Notes: generated by a model from the letters alone, not told the origin. Shown: positions 17,113-31,816, counted from the first letter of the stretch. The stretch is 32,271 bases of DNA from Cellulomonas iranensis NBRC 101100 = JCM 18110 (GCF_001552375.1 NZ_BCRB01000042.1:1-32271), one strand, 5' to 3'. A program made the numbers and translations.

Positions 17113-17865
17113 TCAGCAGGACCCGTCGGTGCAGGCCTCGGCGCTCGGGGCGGCGGTCAGCGGGTTGGCCTCGCGCCACCCGGCGTCGAGCAGCTGCGTG
17201 AACACCTCCGCGGGCTGCGCGCCCGAGACGGCGTACTTCCGGTCGACGACGAAGAACGGCACGCCCGTGACGCGCAGCGCGCGCGCCTCGTCGAGGTCGG
17301 CGCGCACCTCGTCGGCGGCGTCGTCGCCCGCGAGGGCGGTCGCGACCCGCTCGTCCGACCAGCCGTGGTCGCCGAACCCGGCCTGCGCGGCGATGCGCAC
17401 GAGCGCGCCGTCGGCGCCCAGGTCGACGCCCTGCTCGAAGTGCGCCGAGAACAGCGCCTCCATGGTCGCCTCGACGAGCGTGGCGCCGCCGGCGCGGCGC
17501 GCGAGGTGCAGCAGGCGGTGCGCGTCGAACGTGTTGAACGCGAGCGTGCGGTCGAAGTCGTAGCGCAGGCCCTCGCCCGCGGCGACGTCGGTGACGTGGC
17601 CGAACATCTGCTGCACCTGGTCGCGGGGCAGGCCCTTCATCTCGACGAGCGCGTCGACCTCGGGGCGGCCGGGGCCGGTGGGCGTGTCGGGGGAGAGCTG
17701 GTAGGAGCGCCACACGACCTCGACGTGCTCGGCGTGCGGGAAGTCGCGCAGCGCCGTGGCGAACCGGCGCTTGCCGATGAAGCACCAGGGGCACGCGACG
17801 TCGGACCAGACCTCGACGGTGACGGTCCGCGGCGGGGCGGCGAAGACGGGGGTGTCGAGGCTCAT
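17113..17865 (-). CDS. DsbA-family FrnE-like thiol oxidoreductase
   Basis: A 250-residue cytoplasmic thioredoxin-fold protein (no signal peptide). The CPWC motif is at residues 25-28, in WSDVACPWCFIGKRRF. It has an inserted helical domain and the cis-proline region TGVPFFVVDRKYAVSGAQ (about 200-217). The C-terminus ends EACTDGSC, adding a second cysteine pair. FrnE-like proteins are linked to disulfide exchange and oxidative stress or to polyketide isomerisation; the substrate here is unknown. Its ATG overlaps the TGA of the upstream quinone oxidoreductase by 4 bases (ATGA), so the two are co-translated, suggesting a shared redox role. Confidence 0.88.
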   Translation of the reverse strand: MSLDTPVFAAPPRTVTVEVWSDVACPWCFIGKRRFATALRDFPHAEHVEVVWRSYQLSPDTPTGPGRPEVDALVEMKGLPRDQVQQMFGHVTDVAAGEGLRYDFDRTLAFNTFDAHRLLHLARRAGGATLVEATMEALFSAHFEQGVDLGADGALVRIAAQAGFGDHGWSDERVATALAGDDAADEVRADLDEARALRVTGVPFFVVDRKYAVSGAQPAEVFTQLLDAGWREANPLTAAPSAEACTDGSC

Positions 17866-18845
17866 GGCAGCAGGAGGACCTTTCCGGTGGTGGTGCGCCC
17901 CTCGAGGGCGCGGTGGGCGTCGGCCGCGTCGGCCAGGGGGTAGGTGGCGCCGACGCGGACGTCGAGCGCACCGGCGGCGACGGCGTCGAACAGCTCGGTC
18001 GCGCGCCACAGCAGCTCGTCGCGCGTGGCGGTGTGGTCGCCCAGCGTGGGGCGCGTGACGAACAGCGAGCCGCCCGCGTTGAGCCGCTGCAGGTCGATCG
18101 GCGGCACCTGCCCGGACGACCCGCCGTACAGCACGAGCGTGCCGCGGCGGGCCAGCGACGCGAGCGACGCGTCGAACGTGTCGTTGCCGACGCCGTCGTA
18201 GACGACGTGCACGCCGCGGCCGCCGGTGAGGTCGCGGACCAGCGCGGGGAGCTCGGCGGTGAGGTCGGACAGCTCGCGGTAGCGGACGACGTCGCTCGCG
18301 CCGGCCGCGCGCGCGAGCGCCTCCTTGTCCGCCGAGCCGACGGTCGAGATCACGCGCGCACCGCGCGCGGCGGCGAGCTGCGTGAGCAGCAGCCCGACGC
18401 CGCCCGCACCGGCGTGCAGCAGGACGTCGTGCCCCTCGCGCAGCGGGAAGGTCGAGGTCGTGAGGTAGTGCGCGGTCATGCCCTGCAGCGGGAGCGCGGC
18501 GGCGGTCGCGTCGTCGACGCCGGGCGGCACGGGCAGCGCCTGGGCCTCGGGCACGGCGACGAGCTCGGCGTACGACCCGGGCGCGGACGCCCACGCGACG
18601 CGGTCGCCGGGCGCGAGCGTCGTGACGTCCGCACCGACCTGCACGACCTCGCCGGCGCCCTCCGACCCCACGACGTGCGGGAACGGCATACGGTAGGTGC
18701 CGCTGCGCCGGTAGGTGTCGATGAAGTTGACGCCCGCGGCCGCGACGCGCACGAGCACCTGGTCGGGTGCCGGGGTCGGGTCGGGGACGTCGGTGACCTC
18801 GAGGACCTCGGGGCCGCCGGCCCGGGTCGCGACGACTGCACGCAT
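17862..18845 (-). CDS. qor: NADPH:quinone oxidoreductase, zinc-independent MDR family
   Basis: A 327-residue medium-chain dehydrogenase/reductase without the zinc ligands of alcohol dehydrogenases. N-terminal substrate domain: [19 protein letters not shown] and [12 protein letters not shown]. Rossmann domain: [22 protein letters not shown], the AGAGGVG nucleotide-binding motif. VVYDGVG and LVLYGGSSG are also typical. Such enzymes reduce quinones with NADPH by one or two electrons. I start at the ATG at 18845 ([16 protein letters not shown]), where homologues begin, rather than at 18860. It heads a two-gene minus-strand unit with the FrnE-like gene and diverges from argC; no clear minus-strand promoter was found in the 83-base gap. 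Confidence 0.88.
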   Translation of the reverse strand: MRAVVATRAGGPEVLEVTDVPDPTPAPDQVLVRVAAAGVNFIDTYRRSGTYRMPFPHVVGSEGAGEVVQVGADVTTLAPGDRVAWASAPGSYAELVAVPEAQALPVPPGVDDATAAALPLQGMTAHYLTTSTFPLREGHDVLLHAGAGGVGLLLTQLAAARGARVISTVGSADKEALARAAGASDVVRYRELSDLTAELPALVRDLTGGRGVHVVYDGVGNDTFDASLASLARRGTLVLYGGSSGQVPPIDLQRLNAGGSLFVTRPTLGDHTATRDELLWRATELFDAVAAGALDVRVGATYPLADAADAHRALEGRTTTGKVLLLP

Positions 18846-18891
18846 GCCTGGCGCAACCACCGCGACGGGGCGGTGTGTTCCCCGCGCGTCG

Positions 18892-18929
18892 TTGGTATTT
18901 GTGTGCAGCCGACTGTATGTTCATGCACA
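18892..18929 (+). promoter_or_regulatory. argC promoter with tandem ARG boxes (ArgR operator)
   Basis: -35 TTGGTA (18892-18897), 18-base spacer, -10 TATGTT (18916-18921). Two 18-base ARG boxes cover it: 18912-18929, with TGTAT and ATGCA half-sites (8 of 10 core matches to TGAAT/ATTCA), and a weaker one at 18892-18909 (6 of 10). They are 20 bases apart centre to centre. The predicted start falls at the argC ATG. ArgR bound here would block RNA polymerase directly. Confidence 0.75.
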
Positions 18930-19993
18930 TGACGTTCACCGTGGCGGTCGCCGGCGCCAGCGGGTACGCGGGCGGGGAGATCCTGCGCCTGCTGCTCGAC
19001 CACCCCGAGGCGCGCATCGGCACGCTCACCGCGCACAGCAGCGCGGGCACGCCGCTGGGCGCGCACCACCCGCACCTGCGCGACCTCGCCGACCGCGTGC
19101 TGCAGCCCACCTCCGCGCGGGCGCTCGCGGGCCACGACGTCGTCGTGCTCGCGCTGCCGCACGGCGCGAGCGGCCAGGTCGCCGCCGAGCTCGAGGCGCT
19201 CGGCGGGGACCCGGTCGTGCTCGACCTCGGCGCCGACCACCGCCTGCAGGACGCGGCCGACTGGGAGGCGTACTACGGCAGCCCGCACGCGGGCACGTGG
19301 ACGTACGGCCTGCCCGAGCTGGTGACGGCCGTCACCGGGGGCCGCCAGCGCGCGGCGCTCGCGGGTGCGCGCCGCATCGCCGTGCCCGGCTGCAACGTCA
19401 CGGCCGTCACGCTCGGCCTGCAGCCGGGGGTCGCGGCGGGCCTGCTCGACCCGACCGACCTCGTCGCGGTGCTCGCCAACGGCTACTCGGGCGCCGGCAA
19501 GGCCCTCAAGCCGCACCTGCTCGCGTCCGAGGCGTTCGGGTCGGCCGTGCCGTACGCGGTCGGCGGCACGCACCGGCACGTCCCCGAGATCGCGCAGAAC
19601 CTGCGCAGCGCGGGCGCGGCCGACGTGCGCACGTCGTTCACGCCCGTGCTGGTGCCGATGTCGCGCGGCATCCTCGCGACCGCGACCGCCCGGCTCGCAC
19701 CCGGCGTCGACGTCGACGAGGCCGCCCTGCGCACGACGTGGCGCGACGCCTACGCCGACGAGCCGTTCGTCCACGTGCTGCCCGACGGCCAGTGGCCCAC
19801 GACGGCGGCCGTCACGGGGTCGAACACCGCGCTCGTGCAGGTCGCGCTCGACGCGCGCGCGGGCCGTGTCGTGACCGTGACCGCCATCGACAACCTCGTC
19901 AAGGGAACCGCCGGCGGTGCCGTGCAGTCCCTCAACCTCGCGCTCGGGCTCCCCGAGACACTCGGCCTGCCCCGGAACGGAGTCGCCCCGTGA
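18929..19993 (+). CDS. argC: N-acetyl-gamma-glutamyl-phosphate reductase
   Basis: A 354-residue NADPH-dependent reductase, the third step of arginine synthesis, converting N-acetylglutamyl phosphate to the semialdehyde. The Rossmann motif [18 protein letters not shown] is at about 9-26. The catalytic cysteine is C155 in [11 protein letters not shown], and the histidine region is [15 protein letters not shown]. The start is chosen at ATG 18929, the last of three nearby in-frame ATGs, because it begins 7 bases after the -10 hexamer and no Shine-Dalgarno sequence precedes any of them: a leaderless message is the best fit. First gene of argCJBDFR; its stop overlaps the argJ start (GTGA). Confidence 0.95.
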   Translation: MTFTVAVAGASGYAGGEILRLLLDHPEARIGTLTAHSSAGTPLGAHHPHLRDLADRVLQPTSARALAGHDVVVLALPHGASGQVAAELEALGGDPVVLDLGADHRLQDAADWEAYYGSPHAGTWTYGLPELVTAVTGGRQRAALAGARRIAVPGCNVTAVTLGLQPGVAAGLLDPTDLVAVLANGYSGAGKALKPHLLASEAFGSAVPYAVGGTHRHVPEIAQNLRSAGAADVRTSFTPVLVPMSRGILATATARLAPGVDVDEAALRTTWRDAYADEPFVHVLPDGQWPTTAAVTGSNTALVQVALDARAGRVVTVTAIDNLVKGTAGGAVQSLNLALGLPETLGLPRNGVAP

Positions 19994-21216
19994 CCGACCA
20001 CCTCGGACCCGCCCTCGAGGGCACGTCGCCCGGCACGTCGCCGGGCGTGACCGCGCCCGCGGGCTTCCGCGCGTCCGGCGTCACCGCAGGGCTCAAGGCG
20101 TCCGGGCGCCCCGACCTCGCGATCGTCGTCAACGACGGGCCGCGTCACGCGGGTGCCGCGGTGTTCACGACCAACCGCGTCGTGGGCGCGCCGGTCGTCT
20201 GGTCGCGCCAGGTCGTCGCGGACGGCGTCGTCTCGGCGGTCGTCCTCAACTCGGGCGGCGCGAACGTCAGCACGGGGCCCGAGGGCTTCCTCGACGCGCA
20301 CCTCACGGCCGAGCGCGTCGCGACGGCCCTGGGCGTCTCGTCCGGCGACGTCGTCGTGTGCTCGACCGGTCTCATCGGCGAGCGCCTCCCGCGCGAGACG
20401 CTGCTGGCGGGCGTCGACCTCGCGGCCGCCGCGCTCACGTCCGACGCGGGGCTCGACGCCGCGACGGCCATCATGACGACCGACACCGTGCCGAAAACCG
20501 CGCACGTCACGGTCGAGACGCCCGACGGCGCGTTCACGGTCGGCGGCATGGCCAAGGGCGCGGGCATGCTCGCGCCGGCGATGGCCACGATGCTGTGCGT
20601 CGTCACGACCGACGCCGACGTCGCGGCGCCCGTGCTCGACGCCGCGCTGCGCGCCGCGACCGCCGAGACGTTCGACCGTGTCGACTCCGACGGCTGCATG
20701 TCGACCTCCGACACCGTGACGCTGCTCGCGTCCGGCGCGTCGGGCGTCACGCCCGCCGCCGACGTCCTCACCGACGCCGTGCGGCGCGTGTGCGCGTCGC
20801 TCGCGCGCCAGCTCGTCGCCGACGCCGAGGGTGCGTCGCACGACATCGCGGTGCACGTCGTCGGGGCCACGACGCCGGACGCCGCGGTCGCCGTCGCGCG
20901 GGCCGTGACGCGCTCGAACCTGTTCAAGGCCGCGATGTTCGGCAACGACCCCAACTGGGGGCGCGTGCTCGCGCAGGCGGGCACGGTGCCCGAGGAGGTC
21001 GCGCCGTTCGACCCCGAGGCGATCGACGTCGCGATCAACGGCGTGCTGGTCTGCAAGGCAGCGCGCCCGCACGCCGACCGCGGCGAGGTCGACCTCGCCT
21101 CGGCCCGCGAGGTGCACGTGACCGTCGACCTGCACGCGGGCGACGCGGCCGCGACCGTCTGGACCAACGACCTCACGCACGACTACGTCCACGAGAACAG
21201 CGCGTACTCCACATGA
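19990..21216 (+). CDS. argJ: Glutamate N-acetyltransferase / ornithine acetyltransferase
   Basis: A 408-residue ArgJ. It moves the acetyl group from N-acetylornithine to glutamate, giving ornithine and recycling acetate. It is an Ntn-type self-cleaving enzyme: the expected cleavage site is the Ala-Thr bond in [14 protein letters not shown], making T200 the N-terminal nucleophile of the beta chain. The C-terminal part has [15 protein letters not shown] and [11 protein letters not shown], the conserved end. Whether it also uses acetyl-CoA (bifunctional) cannot be settled from sequence. No argA or argE lies in the window, so the cyclic route is implied. GTGA and ATGA overlaps join it to argC and argB. 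Confidence 0.95.
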   Translation: MTDHLGPALEGTSPGTSPGVTAPAGFRASGVTAGLKASGRPDLAIVVNDGPRHAGAAVFTTNRVVGAPVVWSRQVVADGVVSAVVLNSGGANVSTGPEGFLDAHLTAERVATALGVSSGDVVVCSTGLIGERLPRETLLAGVDLAAAALTSDAGLDAATAIMTTDTVPKTAHVTVETPDGAFTVGGMAKGAGMLAPAMATMLCVVTTDADVAAPVLDAALRAATAETFDRVDSDGCMSTSDTVTLLASGASGVTPAADVLTDAVRRVCASLARQLVADAEGASHDIAVHVVGATTPDAAVAVARAVTRSNLFKAAMFGNDPNWGRVLAQAGTVPEEVAPFDPEAIDVAINGVLVCKAARPHADRGEVDLASAREVHVTVDLHAGDAAATVWTNDLTHDYVHENSAYST

Positions 21217-22216
21217 CCACGACCCCCCCGCCCGTGCCCGACGACTTCGTCTTCGACACCCGCACCGACCTGCGCGCCGACCAGAAGGCGGAGGTGCTCG
21301 TCGAGGCGCTGCCCTGGCTGCAGCAGTTCTCCGGCGCGCTCGTCGTCGTCAAGTACGGCGGCAACGCGATGATCGACGACGACCTCAAGCGCGCGTTCGC
21401 GCAGGACATGGTGTTCCTGCGGCAGGTCGGCCTGCGGCCCGTCGTCGTGCACGGCGGCGGGCCGCAGATCAACGCGATGCTCGACCGCCTCGACATCCGC
21501 AGCGAGTTCCGCGGCGGGCTGCGCGTCACGACGCCCGAGGCGATGGACGTCGTGCGCATGGTCCTCACGGGCCAGGTGTCGCGCGAGCTCGTCGGCCTGC
21601 TCAACGCGCACGCGCCGCACGCCGTCGGGCTGTCGGGCGAGGACGCCGGGCTGTTCCAGGCACGCCGCCGCACCGCCGTGGTCGACGGCGTCGAGGTCGA
21701 CGTCGGGCTCGTCGGCGACGTCGTGCAGGTCAACCCCGGCGCCGTGCTCGACCTGCTCGACGCGGGCCGCATCCCGGTCGTCTCGACCGTCGCGCCCGAC
21801 GTCGACGACCCCACGCAGGTGCTCAACGTCAACGCCGACACCGCGGCGGCCGCGCTCGCGGTCGCGCTCGGCGCGCGCAAGCTCATCGTGCTCACCGACG
21901 TCGAGGGCCTGTACACCGACTGGCCGGACCGGTCCTCGCTCGTGCGACGCATCCGCGCGTCGGCCCTCGCCGAGCTGCTGCCGCGGCTCGACGCGGGCAT
22001 GCGCCCCAAGATGGAGGCGTGCTGGCGCGCCGTCGAGGGCGGCGTGCCGCGTGCGCACGTGATCGACGGCCGCGCGCCGCACTCGATCCTCGTCGAGGTG
22101 TTCACGTCCGACGGCGTCGGGACGATGGTGCTGCCCGACGCCGACCCCGACGGCCACCCGTCGACCGTGCCCGTGCGCGCCGTGCGCCTGGCGACGCAGG
22201 ACCAGGAGGACGACCG

Positions 22217-22220
<4 letters not shown>
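21213..22220 (+). CDS. argB: Acetylglutamate kinase, arginine-sensitive type
   Basis: A 335-residue amino-acid kinase that phosphorylates N-acetylglutamate. The nucleotide and substrate loops are [10 protein letters not shown] and [14 protein letters not shown], with [16 protein letters not shown] and LTDVEGLY further on. The N-terminal helix before the core ([18 protein letters not shown]) and the C-terminal [22 protein letters not shown] segment are marks of hexameric, arginine-feedback-inhibited enzymes, so flux control by arginine is likely at this step. The last 20 residues are a Pro/Asp-rich tail longer than usual. Overlaps both neighbours by 4 bases. Confidence 0.96.
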
Positions 22221-24962
<2,742 letters not shown>

Positions 24963-24969
24963 CCTCAGT

Positions 24970-25007
24970 TATGAATAGGTCCGCATGTGGATGTATGTTC
25001 ATGCATG
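24970..25007 (+). promoter_or_regulatory. argG promoter with tandem ARG boxes (ArgR operator)
   Basis: Box 1 at 24970-24987 has a perfect left half TGAAT and a poor right half. Box 2 at 24990-25007 contains the 14-mer TGTATGTTCATGCA (24992-25005), identical to that at argC. Centres are 20 bases apart. The -10 TATGTT (24994-24999) lies in box 2 and the weak -35 position (24970-24975, TATGAA) in box 1, the same geometry as at argC. Confidence 0.78.
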
Positions 25008-25034
25008 CAGACCTCGATGAAGGAGAGAACCTGA

Positions 25035-27689
<2,655 letters not shown>

Positions 27690-27709
27690 CGGTCCCCGGG
27701 GCCGGTCCC

Positions 27710-27737
27710 CTCAGGAACGACCCGGGGCGGCCGATCG
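27710..27737 (+). promoter_or_regulatory. Flagellar-type (FliA/WhiG-like) promoter of the chemoreceptor
   Basis: CTCA (27710-27713), 16 bases, then GCCGATCG (27730-27737). The -10 agrees with GCCGATAA of sigma-28/WhiG promoters at six of eight positions, and the spacing fits. The start would be near 27743, leaving a leader of about 43 bases. The position in front of a chemotaxis gene supports it. Confidence 0.5.
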
Positions 27738-27785
27738 CGGCAGGGGAGCGGCGCACTGCAGCGCCCCCGCAGCGAGAAGGTGACC

Positions 27786-29027
27786 ATGGCAGCCTCCGGC
27801 CACGCCCCGTCGACCCCGGTCGAGCCCTACCTGTCCGACCTCAACGGCGTGCAGCGCTGGTTCGCGAACGTCGGCGTGCGCGGCAAGGTCGCGATGCTCG
27901 CGACCGTCATGGTCGTGCTGCTCACCGTCACGGCCGTCATCGCGGTGACGGGTCTGCGGTCGATGACCGCCGCGGGTGCGGACGTCGACGCCCTCGCGAC
28001 CCGCACGACGCAGCTCGTGCTCGGCGTCGCGGTGCTGACCGGCGTGCTCGGGTTCGTGCTCGCGCGCGTCGGGTCGCGCAGCATGGAGCGGGAGCTGGAG
28101 CGGCTCGTCGCCGTGGCCGGGTCGATCGAGCGCGGTGACCTCACGGCCCGCGCGCGCATGGACAACGGCGACCAGATCGGCGTCGCGGCCCGGTCGCTGG
28201 ACGCGGGCCTGGACGCGCTCCAGGCCTCGCTCGCCGGCGTGACGCGCCAGGTCGGCGCGCTGGCCGACGACGCGCGTGCGCTCGACACCGGCAACGTCGA
28301 GCTGCGCCGCGAGGCCGGGGTCGTCGACGGCGACGCGCGCTCGCTCGCGGCGTCGGCCGCGGACGTCGCGCACACCGTGCAGGCCGTCGCGGCGGGTGCC
28401 GAGCAGATGGGCGCCTCGATCCGCGAGATCGCGACGAGCACCGACGACGCCGTGCGGGTCGCGCGGGACGCGCAGGACGCGGCGCGCGAGGCGGCCGACA
28501 CGGTGGCGCGGCTCGGCGAGTCGTCGACGCAGATCGGGAACGTCGTCAAGCTCATCACCTCGATCGCCGAGCAGACGAACCTCCTCGCGCTGAACGCCAC
28601 GATCGAGGCGGCGCGCGCCGGCGAGGCGGGCAAGGGCTTCGCGGTCGTGGCCGGCGAGGTCAAGGAGCTCGCGGGCGAGACCGCGCAGGCGACGGACGAC
28701 ATCGCGCGCCGCGTCGACGCGATCCAGGCCGACACGACCGCGGCGGTCGAGGCGATCACGCGCATCACCGACGTGATCGGGCGCATCAGCGACCACCAGT
28801 CGACCATCGCGGCGGCGGTCGAGGAGCAGAGCGCGACGACGGCCGAGATGGCGCGCGGCGTCACGCGCGCCGCCGAGGGCGTCGGCCAGATCGCGACGAC
28901 GTCGTCGGCGGTCGCGGGGCGCATGAGCGCGACGACCGAGCGTCTCGACGAGGCGGGCGGGCACGTGACGGCCATCGCGTCGGGGTTCGGGCAGGTCGGC
29001 GAGCTCGTCGGCACGTTCCGCGTCTGA
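27786..29027 (+). CDS. Methyl-accepting chemotaxis protein with minimal sensor region
   Basis: A 413-residue chemoreceptor; ATG 27786 has GAGAAGG at 27774-27780. After a 33-residue cytoplasmic start come TM1 (about 34-57), only about 18 extracytoplasmic residues, TM2 (about 76-94), a HAMP domain (about 95-148, with [18 protein letters not shown]), and the long coiled-coil signalling domain. The CheA/CheW-binding tip is [20 protein letters not shown] (260-279), followed by [13 protein letters not shown]. Methylation helices flank it ([12 protein letters not shown] and [16 protein letters not shown]). There is no CheR-binding pentapeptide at the C-terminus. With no room for a ligand domain outside, it may sense through the membrane, HAMP, or another protein. 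Confidence 0.93.
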   Translation: MAASGHAPSTPVEPYLSDLNGVQRWFANVGVRGKVAMLATVMVVLLTVTAVIAVTGLRSMTAAGADVDALATRTTQLVLGVAVLTGVLGFVLARVGSRSMERELERLVAVAGSIERGDLTARARMDNGDQIGVAARSLDAGLDALQASLAGVTRQVGALADDARALDTGNVELRREAGVVDGDARSLAASAADVAHTVQAVAAGAEQMGASIREIATSTDDAVRVARDAQDAAREAADTVARLGESSTQIGNVVKLITSIAEQTNLLALNATIEAARAGEAGKGFAVVAGEVKELAGETAQATDDIARRVDAIQADTTAAVEAITRITDVIGRISDHQSTIAAAVEEQSATTAEMARGVTRAAEGVGQIATTSSAVAGRMSATTERLDEAGGHVTAIASGFGQVGELVGTFRV

Positions 29028-29036
29028 CGTGCGCGT

Positions 29037-29071
29037 CCGCGACCACCGGAGCGTCCCGCCGGTGGTCGCGG
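29037..29071 (+). terminator. Hairpin terminator after the chemoreceptor gene
   Basis: A perfect 13-bp stem (29037-29049 with 29059-29071, CCGCGACCACCGG and its complement) around a 9-base loop, 9 bases after the stop. Confidence 0.8.
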
Positions 29072-29108
29072 CGCGTCCGGCCCGGACGGGTGTGGCCGCG
29101 CCGTCGGG

Positions 29109-29114
29109 CATCAT
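29109..29114 (+). promoter_or_regulatory. Leaderless -10 element for the kinase gene
   Basis: CATCAT, six bases (GGCCGC), then GTG at 29121. No Shine-Dalgarno sequence is present. Confidence 0.4.
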
Positions 29115-29120
29115 GGCCGC

Positions 29121-29726
29121 GTGGACGCGTCCCCGGCAGCCGTGAGCGGGCCGGTCGACGCCGCGGGGACGGTGGCGGGGCGGGTCCTGGCAGGCCCGGC
29201 GCGGCTGGGGCCGGTCCGGCTGCTCGCGGTCGACGGACCGGCCGGCTCCGGCAAGACGACGTTCGCGGCACGCGTCGCCGACGCGGTGCGCACGGCCGGT
29301 GCGCGCGCGACGGTGCTCGGGCTGGACGACCTGTACGACGGGTGGACCGGGCTGGACGGGACGCTGTGGCCGCGGCTGCGCGCGCAGGTGCTCGAGCCGC
29401 TGCGCCGCGGGCGCGCGGCGCGCTACCAGCGGTACGACTGGGCGGCCGGTCACCTCGCCGGCTGGGTGGACCTCGACGTCCCGGACGTCCTGGTCCTCGA
29501 GGGGTGCGGGTCGGCGCGGCGTGCGGTCGACGCCCTCGCGACGCTCACCGTGTGGGTCGAGGCCGACGACGACGTGCGGCTCGCGCGCGGCCTCGCGCGC
29601 GACGGCGCGCACGAGCGTGCGCACTGGCTCGCGTGGATGGCGCTCGAGCGTGCGCACTTCGCACGTGAGGGCACGCGCGGACGCGCCGACGTGCGGCTCG
29701 ACGCGTTTGGCATGATGACCACGTGA
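29121..29726 (+). CDS. P-loop kinase, uridine kinase-like
   Basis: A 201-residue ATP-binding protein. Walker A is GPAGSGKTT (39-47) in LLAVDGPAGSGKTTFAARVA. LGLDDLYDGWTGLDG follows at the place where uridine kinases bind substrate, and VLVLEGCGS is the Walker B-like strand. It matches the small actinobacterial proteins usually labelled uridine kinase, but nucleoside specificity is not proven and an unknown phosphotransferase is possible. The GTG start is set by the CATCAT-N6 signature. Its last four bases overlap the start of the DNA glycosylase gene. Confidence 0.75.
   Translation: MDASPAAVSGPVDAAGTVAGRVLAGPARLGPVRLLAVDGPAGSGKTTFAARVADAVRTAGARATVLGLDDLYDGWTGLDGTLWPRLRAQVLEPLRRGRAARYQRYDWAAGHLAGWVDLDVPDVLVLEGCGSARRAVDALATLTVWVEADDDVRLARGLARDGAHERAHWLAWMALERAHFAREGTRGRADVRLDAFGMMTT
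29711..29716 (+). promoter_or_regulatory. Leaderless -10 element for the glycosylase, inside the kinase gene
   Basis: CATGAT, six bases (GACCAC), then GTG at 29723. It lies within the last codons of the kinase, so the glycosylase may be made both from its own leaderless message and by coupling. Confidence 0.4.
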
Positions 29727-30448
29727 ACGCGGCCGAGACCACGCCCGGTCCCGGCGACGAGGTCGTCGCCGGCGTCGGGGGCGTCCCCGCGCGCACCTGG
29801 TACGCACGTGACGTCATGGCGGTCGCGCACGACCTGCTCGGCGCGTTCCTCACGGCACGCAGCGCCGAGGGAGACGTCACCGTCCGCGTCACGGAGGTCG
29901 AGGCGTACGGCGGTGACGACGACCCGGGCTCGCACGCGTTCCGTGGCCGCACCGCGCGCAACGCCGCGATGTTCGCCGAGCCCGGTCGGCTCTACGTCTA
30001 CCGCCACCTCGGGCTGCACCACTGCCTCAACGTCGTCGCCGAGCCCACCGGCCGCGCGGCCGCGGTGCTGCTGCGCGCGGGCGAGGTCGTCGAGGGCGCG
30101 GACCTCGCGTGGCGGCGGCGCGAGGCCGCGGGCGTCGTCGACAACCGGCGCCAGCTCGCGCGCGGGCCGGCCCGGCTGGCCGTGTGCCTCGGGCTCGACC
30201 TGGACGCCAACGGCGCCGACCTGACCGAGCCCGGGGGAGCGGTCGTGCTGCGACGGCGTGACGCGGCGACCGCCCTGCCCGCGGTCGCGACCGGACCGCG
30301 CGTCGGGGTGTCCGGCCCCGGCGGCGACGGTCGGCGCCACCCGTGGCGTCTGTGGCTGACCAACGAGCCGACGGTCTCGGCCTACCGTCCCGCGTATCGC
30401 TCGCCGACGTCGGCAGACGCCCCCGGTGGGGCGACGGCGTCGGCCTGA
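29723..30448 (+). CDS. 3-methyladenine DNA glycosylase (AAG/MPG family)
   Basis: A 241-residue base-excision repair enzyme that removes alkylated purines. By alignment to human AAG from memory: the catalytic glutamate is E60 in VTEVEAYGG; pocket residues are Y62, H71 (in GSHAFRGRT), Y93 and N103; and RNAAMFAEPGRLYVY matches the family core. LARGPARLAVCLGL and GPRVGVSGPGG with HPWRLWL complete the fold. At the site of the human intercalating Tyr162 there is Leu (L96, in YRHLGLHHC). The first 20 residues are a poorly conserved Pro/Gly-rich extension. It overlaps the kinase gene by 4 bases. Confidence 0.92.
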   Translation: MNAAETTPGPGDEVVAGVGGVPARTWYARDVMAVAHDLLGAFLTARSAEGDVTVRVTEVEAYGGDDDPGSHAFRGRTARNAAMFAEPGRLYVYRHLGLHHCLNVVAEPTGRAAAVLLRAGEVVEGADLAWRRREAAGVVDNRRQLARGPARLAVCLGLDLDANGADLTEPGGAVVLRRRDAATALPAVATGPRVGVSGPGGDGRRHPWRLWLTNEPTVSAYRPAYRSPTSADAPGGATASA

Positions 30449-30523
30449 CGCGGAGCGCGCGTCGCACCAGACCCCCGACGTGGGCCCGACACCGGGCGCC
30501 CGCGTCCGACCGAGGAGAACGAC

Positions 30524-31816
30524 GTGACCGACATCCTGGACGAGCTCGAGTGGCGTGGGCTGATCGCCCAGACGACCGAGCGCGACGCGCTGGCCGCCGC
30601 GCTGGCGCAGGGCCCCGTGACCTTCTACACCGGCTTCGACCCGACGGCTCCGAGCCTGCACCACGGGCACCTCGTGCAGCTGGTCGTCATGCGTCACCTG
30701 CAGCTCGCCGGCCACCGGCCGCTCGCCCTCGTCGGCGGCGCGACCGGGCTGATCGGCGACCCCCGCATGTCGGGCGAGCGCGTGCTCAACACCCGCGAGA
30801 CCGTGGCCGAGTGGGTCGACCGGCTGCGCACGCAGATCGAGCGGTTCCTCGACTTCGGGGGCGACAACCCGGCGCGCATGGTCAACAACCTCGAGTGGAC
30901 GGCGCCGCTGTCCGCGATCGACTTCCTGCGCGACGTGGGCAAGCACTTCCGCCTGGGGACCATGCTCGCCAAGGACACGGTGGCGCGCCGGCTCGAGAGC
31001 GACGAGGGCATCTCGTTCACCGAGTTCAGCTACCAGATCCTGCAGGGGCTCGACTACCTCGAGCTGCACCGTCGTCACGGCTGCACGCTGCAGACCGGCG
31101 GCAACGACCAGTGGGGCAACCTGCTGTCGGGCGTCGAGCTGATCCGCAAGACGGACCGCTCGCCCGTGCACGCGCTGACGACGCCGCTCATCACGAAGGC
31201 GGACGGCACCAAGTTCGGCAAGTCGGAGGGGGGCGCCATCTGGCTGGCGCCCGACATGATGACGCCGTACGCCTTCTACCAGTTCTGGGTGAACACCGAC
31301 GACGCCGACATCGTGCGCTACCTCAAGGTGTTCACGTTCCGCACGCGCGAGCAGATCGCCGAGCTCGAGGCCGCGGTGGCCGAGCGCCCGGCGGCGCGCG
31401 AGGCGCAGCGCGCGCTGGCGTACGACGTGACGGCGCTCGTGCACGGGAGCAGCGCGGCCGACGCGGTCGTGGCGGCCAGTCAGGCGCTGTTCGGACGGGG
31501 CGACCTGGCGGACCTCGATGCGGCGACGTTCGCCGCCGCCGTCGCCGAGCTGCCGACCGCGCCCGGCCGGCCCGGCGACCTGGTCGTCGACCTGCTCGCC
31601 GCGACGGGCGTCGTCACGAGCAAGGCCGCGGCGCGGCGCGCGGTCGCCGAGGGCGGGGCGTCGGTCAACAACGTCCGGGTCGCGGGGGACGACGCGACGC
31701 TGTCGGCGGACGACCTGCTGCACGGGCGGTGGGCGGTGCTGCGACGCGGCAAGCGGACGCTCGCGGTCGTGGACGCCGAGGCCGACGCCGGGTCGCCGGT
31801 CCCCGGGCTGGACTGA
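30524..31816 (+). CDS. tyrS: Tyrosyl-tRNA synthetase
   Basis: A 430-residue class I synthetase that charges tRNA-Tyr. The HIGH motif appears as HHGHL (46-50) in [15 protein letters not shown]. The KMSKS loop is KFGKS (230-234), the usual TyrRS form. [12 protein letters not shown] and [19 protein letters not shown] are also diagnostic. The C-terminal S4 RNA-binding domain spans about 350-425 ([21 protein letters not shown]). GTG 30524 has GAGGAG at 30512-30517. The 75-base gap from the glycosylase gene is too short for a T-box. It is closed by a strong terminator. Confidence 0.97.
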   Translation: MTDILDELEWRGLIAQTTERDALAAALAQGPVTFYTGFDPTAPSLHHGHLVQLVVMRHLQLAGHRPLALVGGATGLIGDPRMSGERVLNTRETVAEWVDRLRTQIERFLDFGGDNPARMVNNLEWTAPLSAIDFLRDVGKHFRLGTMLAKDTVARRLESDEGISFTEFSYQILQGLDYLELHRRHGCTLQTGGNDQWGNLLSGVELIRKTDRSPVHALTTPLITKADGTKFGKSEGGAIWLAPDMMTPYAFYQFWVNTDDADIVRYLKVFTFRTREQIAELEAAVAERPAAREAQRALAYDVTALVHGSSAADAVVAASQALFGRGDLADLDAATFAAAVAELPTAPGRPGDLVVDLLAATGVVTSKAAARRAVAEGGASVNNVRVAGDDATLSADDLLHGRWAVLRRGKRTLAVVDAEADAGSPVPGLD

